From DASPKW01 sp038244055 (GTDB taxonomy: Bacteria; Planctomycetota; Phycisphaerae; Tepidisphaerales; Tepidisphaeraceae), in the NCBI GenBank assembly GCA_038244055.1, contig JBBRTW010000369.1, positions 1-7,512 on the forward strand: a DNA stretch of 7,512 nt, written 5' to 3'. Made by a program: the position numbers and the translations under genes. Below, one piece after another: positions 1 to 5,326 of the stretch (position 1 is its first letter; each line of letters starts with the position of its first letter). The notes below the pieces were generated by a model. That model saw nothing but the letters and a program-made list of their open reading frames with translations, was not told the DNA's origin and ran no database searches.

Positions 1-83
1 AAGAGCTCAAAGCGGTGCGAATGAAACGCGACGCCTTCCATGGAGAGTGGAACTATTCTATCTTGCCGAACAAAGTAAATTGA
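1..83 (+). CDS. ISAzo13-like transposase, C-terminal end (partial)
   Basis: The frame is open from the window edge (first whole codon at 3) to TGA at 81-83 and gives 26 residues. They contain the motif KRDAFHGEWNYSILP, which I recognise as the typical C-terminal ending of ISAzo13-family transposases (a conserved FHGEWNY-type block close to the stop). The gene would encode the DNA-cleaving and strand-transfer enzyme of an IS. The stop codon sits directly against the terminal inverted repeat of the element, as expected for the transposase 3' end. The N-terminal bulk lies outside the window. The matching N-terminus of a related copy is at 7439-7512, at the other edge. Family assignment rests on a short piece recalled from memory, so it is likely but not certain. 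Confidence 0.72.
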   Translation, partial: ELKAVRMKRDAFHGEWNYSILPNKVN

Positions 84-85
84 AC

Positions 86-116
86 AAATTGAACAGGTTA
101 TTTATGCGCGCCGCCT
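86..116 (+). repeat. IS right terminal inverted repeat
   Basis: Bases 86-102 (AAATTGAACAGGTTATT) are the exact reverse complement of 7384-7400. Continuing outward, 105-110 (TGCGCG) pairs with CGCGCA at 7376-7381, and CCT at 114-116 pairs with AGG at 7370-7372. Overall 26 of 31 positions match in inverted orientation. The identity lies directly outside a transposase stop codon here and upstream of a transposase start codon there, which fits IS termini. Confidence 0.72.
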
Positions 117-137
117 AAGTCCGTTGGTTCATTCCTC

Positions 138-170
138 TTCGTGCATTTCGTGTTTTTCGTGGTGAATAAT
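138..170 (+). repeat. TTCGTG 9-nt periodic repeat
   Basis: TTCGTG occurs at 138-143, 147-152 and 156-161, an exact 9-nt period, and is followed by GTGAATAAT. This looks like one member of a short dispersed tandem-repeat family that I recall from planctomycete and other environmental genomes. That recollection cannot be confirmed here. It lies between the IS end and recR. No function can be assigned. Confidence 0.5.
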
Positions 171-247
171 CTGGAGCAAGTTTTTCGCTTTTAGTTTTCC
201 GCGTTTTCCATCCCGCCCATCCGCTCGGAACATCGCCCGCGTGCGCC

Positions 248-253
248 TATAAT
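248..253 (+). promoter_or_regulatory. -10 box of recR, possibly giving a leaderless mRNA
   Basis: A perfect TATAAT lies at 248-253, only 8 nt before the recR ATG at 262. Transcription normally begins 6-8 nt after the -10 box, so the start would fall at about 260-262. There is no Shine-Dalgarno-like sequence before the ATG, which agrees with a leaderless transcript. No convincing -35 box is visible about 17 nt upstream (the region around 225-230 reads TCGGAA). The match could be chance in a short spacer. Confidence 0.45.
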
Positions 254-261
254 GCCCGCAC

Positions 262-867
262 ATGGCTTCCTACACCCAGGCGATTCAGAATCTCATGAAC
301 CAGTTCGCGCGGCTGCCGGGGATCGGCATGCGCTCGGCCGAGCGGATCGCGTTTCATCTGCTCAAGGAGAAACCGGAGGAGGCGCTGGCGCTGGCGGATG
401 CGATTCGGGATATCAAAACGCGGATCAAGCACTGTTCGATCTGCTACAACCTCACGGAAGCGGACCCATGCGAAATCTGCACAGACCCCCGGCGGGACCA
501 GGGGCTGGTCTGCATCGTCGAGCAGCCCAAGGATCTTTTGGCGCTGGAGGGGGCGGGGCTTTACAAGGGGGTGTATCACGTTCTGCTGGGCGCGATTCGG
601 CCGCTGGATGATATGGATGCGGGGGATTTGACGATCGAGGCGCTGCTGGCGCGGCTGGAGGCGGGGGCGATTCGGGAACTCATCATGGGAACCAACCCGA
701 CGGTGGAAGGGGATGGGACGGCACTGCACATTCAAAATGAAGTGGCCGCGCGATTCCCGGCCGTGGCGGTGACCCGGCTGGCGCGGGGGCTCCCGGCGGG
801 GTCGAATATCGAATATGCGAATCGGAATATTCTGGCGGATGCGATCGCGGGGAGGCAGAAGATGTGA
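262..867 (+). CDS. recR: Recombination mediator protein RecR
   Basis: RecR is a cytoplasmic ring-forming DNA-binding protein of the RecFOR pathway. It helps load RecA on SSB-coated single-stranded gaps during recombinational repair. The 201 residues match the family's usual length of about 200. In order they show a helix-hairpin-helix region (about 12-36, with LPGIGMRSAERIAFHLL), a four-cysteine zinc finger (C58, C61, C70, C73), a Toprim domain (about 80-170, beginning GLVCIVEQPKD) and the C-terminal family signature VTRLARGLPAGSNIEYAN. The ATG at 262 places the N-terminus exactly where the family begins. There is no ribosome binding site, and a TATAAT lies 8 nt upstream. In many bacteria recR follows dnaX and ybaB; here an IS end lies only about 145 bp upstream, so that linkage is absent. 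The gene looks intact and functional. Confidence 0.97.
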   Translation: MASYTQAIQNLMNQFARLPGIGMRSAERIAFHLLKEKPEEALALADAIRDIKTRIKHCSICYNLTEADPCEICTDPRRDQGLVCIVEQPKDLLALEGAGLYKGVYHVLLGAIRPLDDMDAGDLTIEALLARLEAGAIRELIMGTNPTVEGDGTALHIQNEVAARFPAVAVTRLARGLPAGSNIEYANRNILADAIAGRQKM

Positions 868-916
868 GGGGGTACATTTTCAAGTTGTCACTGGGTAGGA
901 CCGCAGTTCACCGCTC

Positions 917-931
917 GGCCCTCAATGGGCC
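917..931. other. Small hairpin between recR and the lipoprotein gene
   Basis: GGCCC (917-921) and GGGCC (927-931) form a 5-bp stem around the loop TCAAT. It lies 50 nt after the recR stop. No T-run follows it on the plus strand, so it is a weak candidate for the recR 3' end. It abuts the terminator of the opposite gene and could help form a bidirectional transcript end. Confidence 0.3.
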
Positions 932-968
932 AATAAGAAGCCCCCGACAGCATTGAGCCATCGGGGGC
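932..968 (-). terminator. Rho-independent terminator of the minus-strand lipoprotein gene
   Basis: An exact 8-bp GC-rich stem is formed by GCCCCCGA (940-947) and TCGGGGGC (961-968) with a 13-nt loop. Reading on the minus strand, the stem is followed at once by TTCTTATT, the T-rich tail expected of an intrinsic terminator. It begins 34 nt downstream of the lipoprotein stop codon at 1003. On the plus strand the flank is A-rich upstream rather than T-rich downstream, so it mainly serves the minus strand. Confidence 0.82.
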
Positions 969-1002
969 GGATCTCACCAGCGTAAGATGAGATGGTTTGG
1001 GG

Positions 1003-1491
1003 TTACTTGTTCGCGCCGGGGAGCGCCGATCCGCCGGGGAGAGCTGCGCCGGCTTTGGCCTTGGCGGTGGCGAAGGCGGTGCGCAGACCGGTGATCTGGG
1101 ATTGGAGATCGGAAGGGAGCTTGGCGCTCAGGGTATCGAGCTTATCGAGATAGGTCTTGGCATCATCGAGCTTGTTGGCTTCGATCGCCGCCTGCAGCTT
1201 GGCGATGAGTGCGGTGGCTTCGGCCTTGGGGCCGGCCATCATTTCCACGCCGGTGTCGTTGGCGGTCTTGACGGCATCGGCGGTTTTGCCGGCCACGGTC
1301 TTGCCGGCATCGGTAGCGCCCTTCATCGCATCGCCGGCCTGGGTCTTGGCTTTATCGAGAATCGCGGGGCCGGTATCGCCGCCGGCCTTGGGGGTGGGAA
1401 CATCGGGCTTCTTATCATCCTTGTCGCAGCCGACCATCAAAGCCGAACCGAACGCCAGAGCCGCACAGAGTGTCCATCGCAGCGCCTTCAT
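1003..1491 (-). CDS. Small Ala/Lys-rich lipoprotein of unknown function
   Basis: The chosen ATG at 1491 has a strong ribosome binding site (GAGGAG, complement of 1498-1503, 6 nt away) and begins a classical lipoprotein signal: MK-x-L-R, a hydrophobic core, then ALMVGC with the lipidated cysteine at residue 22. An upstream in-frame ATG at 1581 would bury this signal and is rejected. The product is 162 residues. The mature part starts with an acidic/lysine stretch (DKDDKK), then a low-complexity segment rich in Ala, Lys, Thr and Asp (about 50-85, with DAGKTVAGKTADAVKTAND) resembling amphipathic LEA/apolipoprotein-like helices. After that comes a probable helical region with AAIEANKLDDAKTYLDKLD and a Gly/Ala/Leu-rich tail. 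Asp follows the lipidated Cys, which in E. coli favours inner-membrane retention; this rule may not hold here. It is a single-gene unit with its own terminator. I do not recognise a specific family. Confidence 0.85.
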   Translation of the reverse strand: MKALRWTLCAALAFGSALMVGCDKDDKKPDVPTPKAGGDTGPAILDKAKTQAGDAMKGATDAGKTVAGKTADAVKTANDTGVEMMAGPKAEATALIAKLQAAIEANKLDDAKTYLDKLDTLSAKLPSDLQSQITGLRTAFATAKAKAGAALPGGSALPGANK

Positions 1492-1571
1492 AAAGGCCTC
1501 CTCGTAAAAAGGGTTTTCAGGCCGCGTATCATCGTTTCTCTTCCGCAAGGAGAAGTGGATCGCGGGTAACA

Positions 1572-1600
1572 GGTTTACCACGCGCCAGATGCGGTGGCAA
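1572..1600 (-). promoter_or_regulatory. Weak candidate promoter for the lipoprotein gene
   Basis: On the minus strand TTGCCA (complement of 1595-1600) lies 17 nt upstream of TAAACC (complement of 1572-1577), which is preceded by TGG. The -35 is good and the -10 is poor. The transcript would carry a leader of roughly 75 nt before the ATG at 1491. No better pair was seen, and this remains tentative. Confidence 0.25.
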
Positions 1601-1621
1601 TGTTAATCGTAGGCGCCCGAC

Positions 1622-1650
1622 TTGCCGGTTGCATGTCTTGAGTGTTAAAT
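1622..1650 (+). promoter_or_regulatory. Candidate promoter of the sugar-transport cluster
   Basis: TTGCCG (1622-1627) and TTAAAT (1645-1650) are spaced by exactly 17 nt. The start point would fall near 1657 and give a leader of about 29 nt that contains the GGAGGA ribosome binding site at 1675-1680. The -10 matches the consensus at four of six positions. The hexamer overlaps one arm of an inverted repeat. Confidence 0.4.
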
Positions 1651-1667
1651 CATCGTTCACATTTAAC
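1644..1667. promoter_or_regulatory. Operator-like inverted repeat over the cluster promoter
   Basis: GTTAAAT (1644-1650) and ATTTAAC (1661-1667) are perfect 7-bp inverted arms separated by 10 nt. The left arm covers the putative -10 box and the right arm lies just after the predicted start point, so a dimeric repressor bound here would block transcription. The centre-to-centre distance of 17 nt is larger than one helical turn. It could instead be a weak AT-rich hairpin in the leader. No regulator gene lies in the window. Confidence 0.35.
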
Positions 1668-1685
1668 CTGTCCTGGAGGATTCAC

Positions 1686-2699
1686 ATGATCCGCGCGCTG
1701 AATCGAATGACACGCATCGCATCTCGAATGGGCTGCTGCGCCGCTCTGGCGCTGCTGCTGGTTTCCGTTTCCTGCAACGACTCAAGCACGACGACCCCGG
1801 CGGCCGGCGGCAGGAAGACGATCGCCGTGATCCCCAAGGGGACCAGCCATGTCTTCTGGAAATCGGTGGAATTCGGGGCCCGCAAGGCCGGGAAGGAACT
1901 GGATGTGGATATCAAGTGGGATGGCCCGCCCACCGAAGCCGAGCGCGGCACGCAAATCCGCATCATCAGCGATATGCAGTCGAAGGGGGTCGATGCCCTG
2001 GTGATTGCGCCGCTGGATAACACCGCGATCACGGCCGCGATGGAGGGGGCGGCCAAGAAGATGCCGGTGGTGGTGTTCGACTCCGGCAGCACATTCAAGG
2101 ATTACAAGGCCTTCGTCGCCACCGACAATTTCCAGGGCGGTGTGCTGGCAGCGCAGCAGATGCTCAAGGTGCTGCCGAAGGACAAGGACATTTACCTGGC
2201 CGTCGTCCGCTACGACTCGGCCTCGGATTCCACGCTGCAGCGCGAGAAGGGTTTTCTCACCACCATCGAGGCGGCCAAGGACCCGCGCATCAAGGAGGTT
2301 TTCGACAAGCAGTACGCGGGCGACTCGGCCGACAAGGCCACGACGCTGATGGCCAACATGCTGCAGGCGCACAAGGAGATCAACGCGGTTTTCGCTTCCA
2401 ATGAATCCACCACCCGCGGCGCGCTGGGGGCTCTGGATAAGGCGCAGCTCCTGGGGAAGATCACCTTCATCGGCTTCGATTCCAGCCCGCAGCTCGTCGA
2501 GGCGTTCGAGAAAGGGCAGATCCAGGCGCTGGTGTTGCAGGACCCGATCAAGATGGGCTACCTCTCGGTGAAGGCGGCGGTGGCATCCCTCAAGGGGGAA
2601 AAGGTCGATAAGGAACAGCCGATCTCCCCGACGCTGGTGACGCCCGAGAATAAGGACAAGCCGGAAATCCAGCAGCTTCTCAAACCCAAGTTCGACTGA
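1686..2699 (+). CDS. Sugar ABC transporter substrate-binding lipoprotein (RbsB-like)
   Basis: This is the extracytoplasmic solute receptor of a carbohydrate ABC importer, of the Peripla_BP_4 (ribose/xylose/galactose-type) fold. The ATG at 1686 is preceded by GGAGGA with a 5-nt gap. An in-frame ATG at 1629 has no such site and would add 19 residues before the signal, so it is rejected. The product is 337 residues. The signal (15-29, rich in Ala/Leu) ends SVSC with Cys30 as probable lipid anchor; Ser rather than Leu at -3 is atypical. Typical blocks follow: TIAVIPKGTSHVFWKSVEFGARKAGKE is the first strand and helix (about 45-71), then GVDALVIAPLDNTAI (101-115), PVVVFDSG (127-134, D132), ATDNFQGG (145-152), VFASNESTTRGAL (235-247, N239), FIGFDSS (261-267, D265) and VLQDPIKMGY (283-292). 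These correspond to the sugar-contact loops of RbsB-like proteins. The exact ligand cannot be read from the sequence. It leads the gene cluster of receptor, membrane protein and ATPase. Confidence 0.93.
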   Translation: MIRALNRMTRIASRMGCCAALALLLVSVSCNDSSTTTPAAGGRKTIAVIPKGTSHVFWKSVEFGARKAGKELDVDIKWDGPPTEAERGTQIRIISDMQSKGVDALVIAPLDNTAITAAMEGAAKKMPVVVFDSGSTFKDYKAFVATDNFQGGVLAAQQMLKVLPKDKDIYLAVVRYDSASDSTLQREKGFLTTIEAAKDPRIKEVFDKQYAGDSADKATTLMANMLQAHKEINAVFASNESTTRGALGALDKAQLLGKITFIGFDSSPQLVEAFEKGQIQALVLQDPIKMGYLSVKAAVASLKGEKVDKEQPISPTLVTPENKDKPEIQQLLKPKFD

Positions 2700-2723
2700 G
2701 GGCTTTTCTGCTGAAAGGACTTT

Positions 2724-3341
2724 GTGAGCGAGCGCGAATCCGAATCCACGCCCCCTGGCACGATCGACGTGCGCGCTGCCGCGCCATCGGGCTCTTTCCA
2801 GACCGCAAATTCCAACGGTGCGAGCCTCGATGGCGGGGGTTCGACAACCAATGGCATGAACGCGGTGGGCGGCAGCGCTGACAATGACAGCGACTCCGCC
2901 CAGGCCCACCCCGCTCCGCGCTCGCGCATGGATGAACGCTACCAGCTCCGCGGGCCGCGGCGGCGCATCATGATCATCCTGGGCATTTCCGCGACGGCGA
3001 TCATCTCGGCGCTGGCGGTGGCACTGCTCTATTCCAAATGGGCCGGCTCGGAGGATTACAGCGCCACGATCATCGTTTACGGCGAGGAGGCATGGGATGG
3101 GGCAATCGTGACCGTCAAAGGCTCGGGCCTACCGCCGCAGGGATTGTCAGCGCCGCTCGAGAAATCGAGCAACCTGCTCATTCGATTCCATGTGCCCCCG
3201 GGTAACTACTTCATCAATGTCCTCAAGAACGGCAAGCCGATCATCCGCGAACATCAGGTGACCGGGCTCAAGGCCGACCAGCAGGCCTGGCCATTCCGGC
3301 CGCCCGGGTCAGCGCCTTCGGCCAAGCCCGTTCCCGATTGA
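2724..3341 (+). CDS. Single-pass membrane protein with C-terminal beta domain, unknown function
   Basis: The start is GTG at 2724 with AAAGGA at 2714-2719, 4 nt away, and only 24 nt after the receptor stop. The product is 205 residues. Residues 1-70 are Ser/Gly/Asn/Asp-rich and probably disordered. A basic patch (RGPRRR, 76-81) is followed by one membrane helix (about 82-104), so the N-terminus should be cytoplasmic and the C-terminus external. Residues about 112-190 look like a small all-beta domain: ATIIVYGEEAWDGAIVTVKG, then RFHVPPGNYFINVLKNGKPI, a pattern like PEGA or carboxypeptidase-regulatory-type domains (the VPPGxYxxxVxxxG turn). The tail is Pro-rich. I do not recognise a named family. 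Its place between receptor and ATPase suggests an accessory envelope part of the transporter or a conserved neighbour. It has only one membrane helix and cannot be the permease. Confidence 0.82.
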   Translation: MSERESESTPPGTIDVRAAAPSGSFQTANSNGASLDGGGSTTNGMNAVGGSADNDSDSAQAHPAPRSRMDERYQLRGPRRRIMIILGISATAIISALAVALLYSKWAGSEDYSATIIVYGEEAWDGAIVTVKGSGLPPQGLSAPLEKSSNLLIRFHVPPGNYFINVLKNGKPIIREHQVTGLKADQQAWPFRPPGSAPSAKPVPD

Positions 3342-3363
3342 TGAAGATCGGCGCAGCGCGGGT

Positions 3364-5316
3364 ATGCCGCTCGGCCGCAGAATTGCTCATCCAATGCCTC
3401 ACCCCGCCCTCAACCATTCTGGCTCGCCCACCGGCTCCGGCCCCGCGCCGGCCGATCTGCCAGCCGCCGCGGCGCCGCTGCTGCGGATGGTGCAGATCGC
3501 GCGGCGCTTCGGCACGACGATCGCGCTGGCGGATGTTTCGCTTGAAGTGCGACGGGGGGAGGTTCATGCCCTGGTCGGTGAGAATGGAGCGGGGAAATCA
3601 ACGCTCATGAAGATTCTGGCCGGCGCGGAAGTCGCGGATTCGGGGCTCATCGAATTCAACGGCCAGCCCTTCACTCCGCGCCAGCCGCTGGATTCGCTGC
3701 GGGCGGGGATCGCGATGATCTATCAGGAGTTCAACCTCGCGCCGCATCTGTCGGTCGAGGCCAATCTCCTGCTGGGGCGGGAGAAGCGGCTGGCCGGGCT
3801 TTTCCTGGCCTCGCGACTATCGGCCTCCAACGAGCGCGCCCTCTGCCGGGCGGCGATGGCGCGGCTGAACCTTACGATTCCGCTGGATACGCGCATCAAC
3901 ACACTGGGCGTGGCGGACCAGCAGATGATCGAGATCGCCCGGGCCATCATGTCGGGCGCCAAGCTCATCATCATGGATGAGCCGACCAGCGCCCTGGCGA
4001 CCGATGAAGTGCAGCGGCTTTTCACGATCATCCGCCAGCTCCGCTGCGAAGGGATCAGCATCGTCTACATCTCGCATTTCCTGGAGGAACTGGAGCAGAT
4101 CGCCGACCGCATCACGATCATCCGCGATGGAAAGACGATCGCGACGGGGAAGATCGCGGGGGGGACGGCGGAGAAGTTAGAAGTGAGAAGCGAGAAGCGA
4201 GAAGAGGGTTCGGGGTGCAGGGTTCAGGGTTCAGGCGAAGGACAGCAAGAAGGTGAGTCGTCCGTTGTCAGTGGTCCGTTGTCCGTTGAACACTCGCAAC
4301 GGACAACGGACAACGGACCACGGACCACTGACAATCAACAATTGACCGTGGACAATGGACAATTGACGACGCGACCCTTCACCCGAGCCATGATCGTCCG
4401 CGCCATGGTTGGCCGGGAGGTCAGCGAGATGTACCCGCGGACGGCGCATGAGATCGGGCGGCCGCTGCTGGAAATCCGCGGGCTTTGCGGGCAGGATCTT
4501 CCGCGGAACGTTTCGCTCACGCTGCATCGCGGCGAGATTCTGGGCATCGCCGGGCTGGTCGGGGCGGGACGCACCGAGACCCTGCGGGCGCTCTTTGGGC
4601 TGGACCCGCGCACGGGCGGCTCGGCCACACTGCACGCTTCGGCGGCGCAGGATCATTGTGGTGCGGGCGTCCCGCCTGCGGAATCTCGTTCTCAAAAGAG
4701 CAGAGCAGGCGTGACGCCGGCACCACAAGCGACGTCCGCGCCACAAGGGCCGCGCGCTCTCATTCCATCCATCACGCTCGAATCCTTCTCCCCGCGCGAC
4801 TGGAATCGGCGCGGGGTGGGCATGCTCTCGGAAGATCGCAAAACCGAGGGCCTGGCGCAGAATCTCTCCTGCCTGGCCAATATCACGCTGCCTTCGCTGC
4901 GCCTGGCCTCCATCGGCGGCTTCATCAACAAGGCGTTCGAGCGGCGGCGATCGAATGAAATCGGCAGGACCCTGGCCATCAAATGGGCCGGGCCGGAGCA
5001 TAAAATCTCCAGCTTATCGGGTGGGAATCAGCAGAAAGTCGCGCTGGCGCGGCTGCTTTACACGCAGGCGGATGTTCTGCTGCTCGATGAGCCCACGCGC
5101 GGGATCGATGTCGGGGCCAAGGTCGATCTGTATAAGGCGATCGGGGCGCTGGCGGCCGCGGGGAAGGCGATCATCATGGTCTCCTCGTACCTGCCCGAGC
5201 TTTTCGGCACCTGCGACCGGATCGCCGTGATGGCCCGGGGCGCGCTCTCGACACCGCGGAATGTCGAAGATCTTACGCCGGAGATCGTGATGCATCTGGC
5301 GGTGGGCGGAGCGTAA
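3364..5316 (+). CDS. Sugar ABC transporter ATPase with two ABC domains (RbsA/MglA-like), carrying two repeat-derived insertions
   Basis: This cytoplasmic ATPase powers a monosaccharide-type ABC importer. The 650 residues compare with about 500 for the family. NBD1 has Walker A GENGAGKST (72-80), the Q-loop around Q121, the degenerate signature LGVADQQMIEIARA (181-194), Walker B LIIMDEPTSAL (201-211) and H-loop H238. NBD2 has the naturally degenerate Walker A GLVGAGRTE (397-405), SEDRKTEGL (489-497), signature LSGGNQQKVALAR (551-563) and Walker B VLLLDEPTRGIDVGAK (571-586). All are as in RbsA, so the enzyme core looks complete. The excess comes from a linker insert (about residues 270-336), an insert in NBD2 (about 431-461) and a Pro/Ala-rich N-terminus (1-38). 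Both internal inserts are encoded by repetitive DNA. The start is uncertain: the ATG at 3364 (22 nt after the upstream stop) and the ATG at 3394 both lack a ribosome binding site, and the ATG at 3487 (M42) would cut into the first strand. No permease gene follows; a convergent gene does. Confidence 0.93.
   Translation: MPLGRRIAHPMPHPALNHSGSPTGSGPAPADLPAAAAPLLRMVQIARRFGTTIALADVSLEVRRGEVHALVGENGAGKSTLMKILAGAEVADSGLIEFNGQPFTPRQPLDSLRAGIAMIYQEFNLAPHLSVEANLLLGREKRLAGLFLASRLSASNERALCRAAMARLNLTIPLDTRINTLGVADQQMIEIARAIMSGAKLIIMDEPTSALATDEVQRLFTIIRQLRCEGISIVYISHFLEELEQIADRITIIRDGKTIATGKIAGGTAEKLEVRSEKREEGSGCRVQGSGEGQQEGESSVVSGPLSVEHSQRTTDNGPRTTDNQQLTVDNGQLTTRPFTRAMIVRAMVGREVSEMYPRTAHEIGRPLLEIRGLCGQDLPRNVSLTLHRGEILGIAGLVGAGRTETLRALFGLDPRTGGSATLHASAAQDHCGAGVPPAESRSQKSRAGVTPAPQATSAPQGPRALIPSITLESFSPRDWNRRGVGMLSEDRKTEGLAQNLSCLANITLPSLRLASIGGFINKAFERRRSNEIGRTLAIKWAGPEHKISSLSGGNQQKVALARLLYTQADVLLLDEPTRGIDVGAKVDLYKAIGALAAAGKAIIMVSSYLPELFGTCDRIAVMARGALSTPRNVEDLTPEIVMHLAVGGA
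4171..4371 (+). repeat. Heptanucleotide repeat array inside the ATPase linker
   Basis: Bases 4171-4233 divide into nine consecutive 7-nt units: five of GAGAAGN type (4171-4205) and then four of GGGTTCA type (4206-4233). After a 26-nt gap, 4260-4371 divide into sixteen more 7-nt units: GTCCGTT-type first (4260-4287), then GACAACG/GACAATG-type (from 4302). The third block is a dyad: 4267-4287 is the reverse complement of 4312-4332 at 20 of 21 positions, so the transcript can fold back. Because 7 and 3 are coprime, three DNA units make one seven-residue protein unit, visible at residues 313-333. The other two forward frames contain stops (for example TGA at 4287, 4329, 4343 and 4364), while the gene frame stays open. 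Confidence 0.85.
4656..4746 (+). repeat. Long inverted-repeat element inside NBD2 of the ATPase
   Basis: Arm 1 (4656-4679, starting TTGTGGTGCGGGCGTCC) and arm 2 (4705-4728, ending GCCGGCACCACAA) are inverted copies with 22 of 24 positions matching, around a 25-nt centre. A third, partial copy of arm 2 follows at 4729-4746 (ends CGCGCCACAA). It is translated in frame as a Gly/Ala/Pro-rich stretch with GAGVPPAES and RAGVTPAPQ. I recall similar GGTGCGGGCGTCCCGCC palindromes as dispersed repeats in planctomycete and verrucomicrobial genomes; that needs checking. It lies where RbsA homologues have a short beta-hairpin before the (S/P)EDRK motif. Confidence 0.8.
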
Positions 5317-5326
5317 GGCGTTGCGC

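Larger units (their letters stand above)
1..118 (+). mobile_element. Right end of an ISAzo13-like insertion sequence (partial)
   Basis: This stretch holds the transposase 3' end and a terminal sequence whose inverted copy occurs at 7370-7400. The outer edge is placed at about 116-118, where similarity to the other copy ends; the exact base cannot be fixed without the full element or an empty site. A 9-nt tandem duplication (AAATTGAAC at 77-85 and 86-94) lies at the inner side of the terminal repeat. The element is oriented with its transposase on the plus strand, reading toward recR. Confidence 0.68.

Noticed and set aside
119..125. GTCCGTT next to the left IS, identical to a heptad of the ATPase array
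   Set aside because: It is a single 7-nt match with no neighbouring units, so chance is the likely cause.
997..1569. Plus-strand frame over the lipoprotein gene
   Set aside because: The Gly/Leu-rich translation has no domain. The minus strand has a lipobox, a strong ribosome binding site and a terminator, so that is the real gene.
1629..1685. Upstream start for the sugar-binding protein
   Set aside because: It would place 19 extra residues before the lipoprotein signal, would begin before the predicted start point, and lacks a ribosome binding site; GGAGGA precedes the ATG at 1686.
1782..2909. 375-codon open frame on the minus strand over the receptor gene
   Set aside because: It is a shadow of the binding-protein gene: Arg/His/Leu-rich with no family resemblance, and it runs past the true gene end.
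4171..4371. CRISPR-like array in the ATPase gene
   Set aside because: The units are only 7 nt long and contiguous, with no spacers of 25-40 nt, and the tract is translated in frame. It is a short tandem repeat, not CRISPR.
4231..5001. 256-codon open frame on the minus strand inside the ATPase gene
   Set aside because: It lies opposite a clear ABC ATPase with all motifs. Its sequence is Arg/Pro/Gly-rich with no recognisable domain, as expected for the complement of GC-rich coding DNA.
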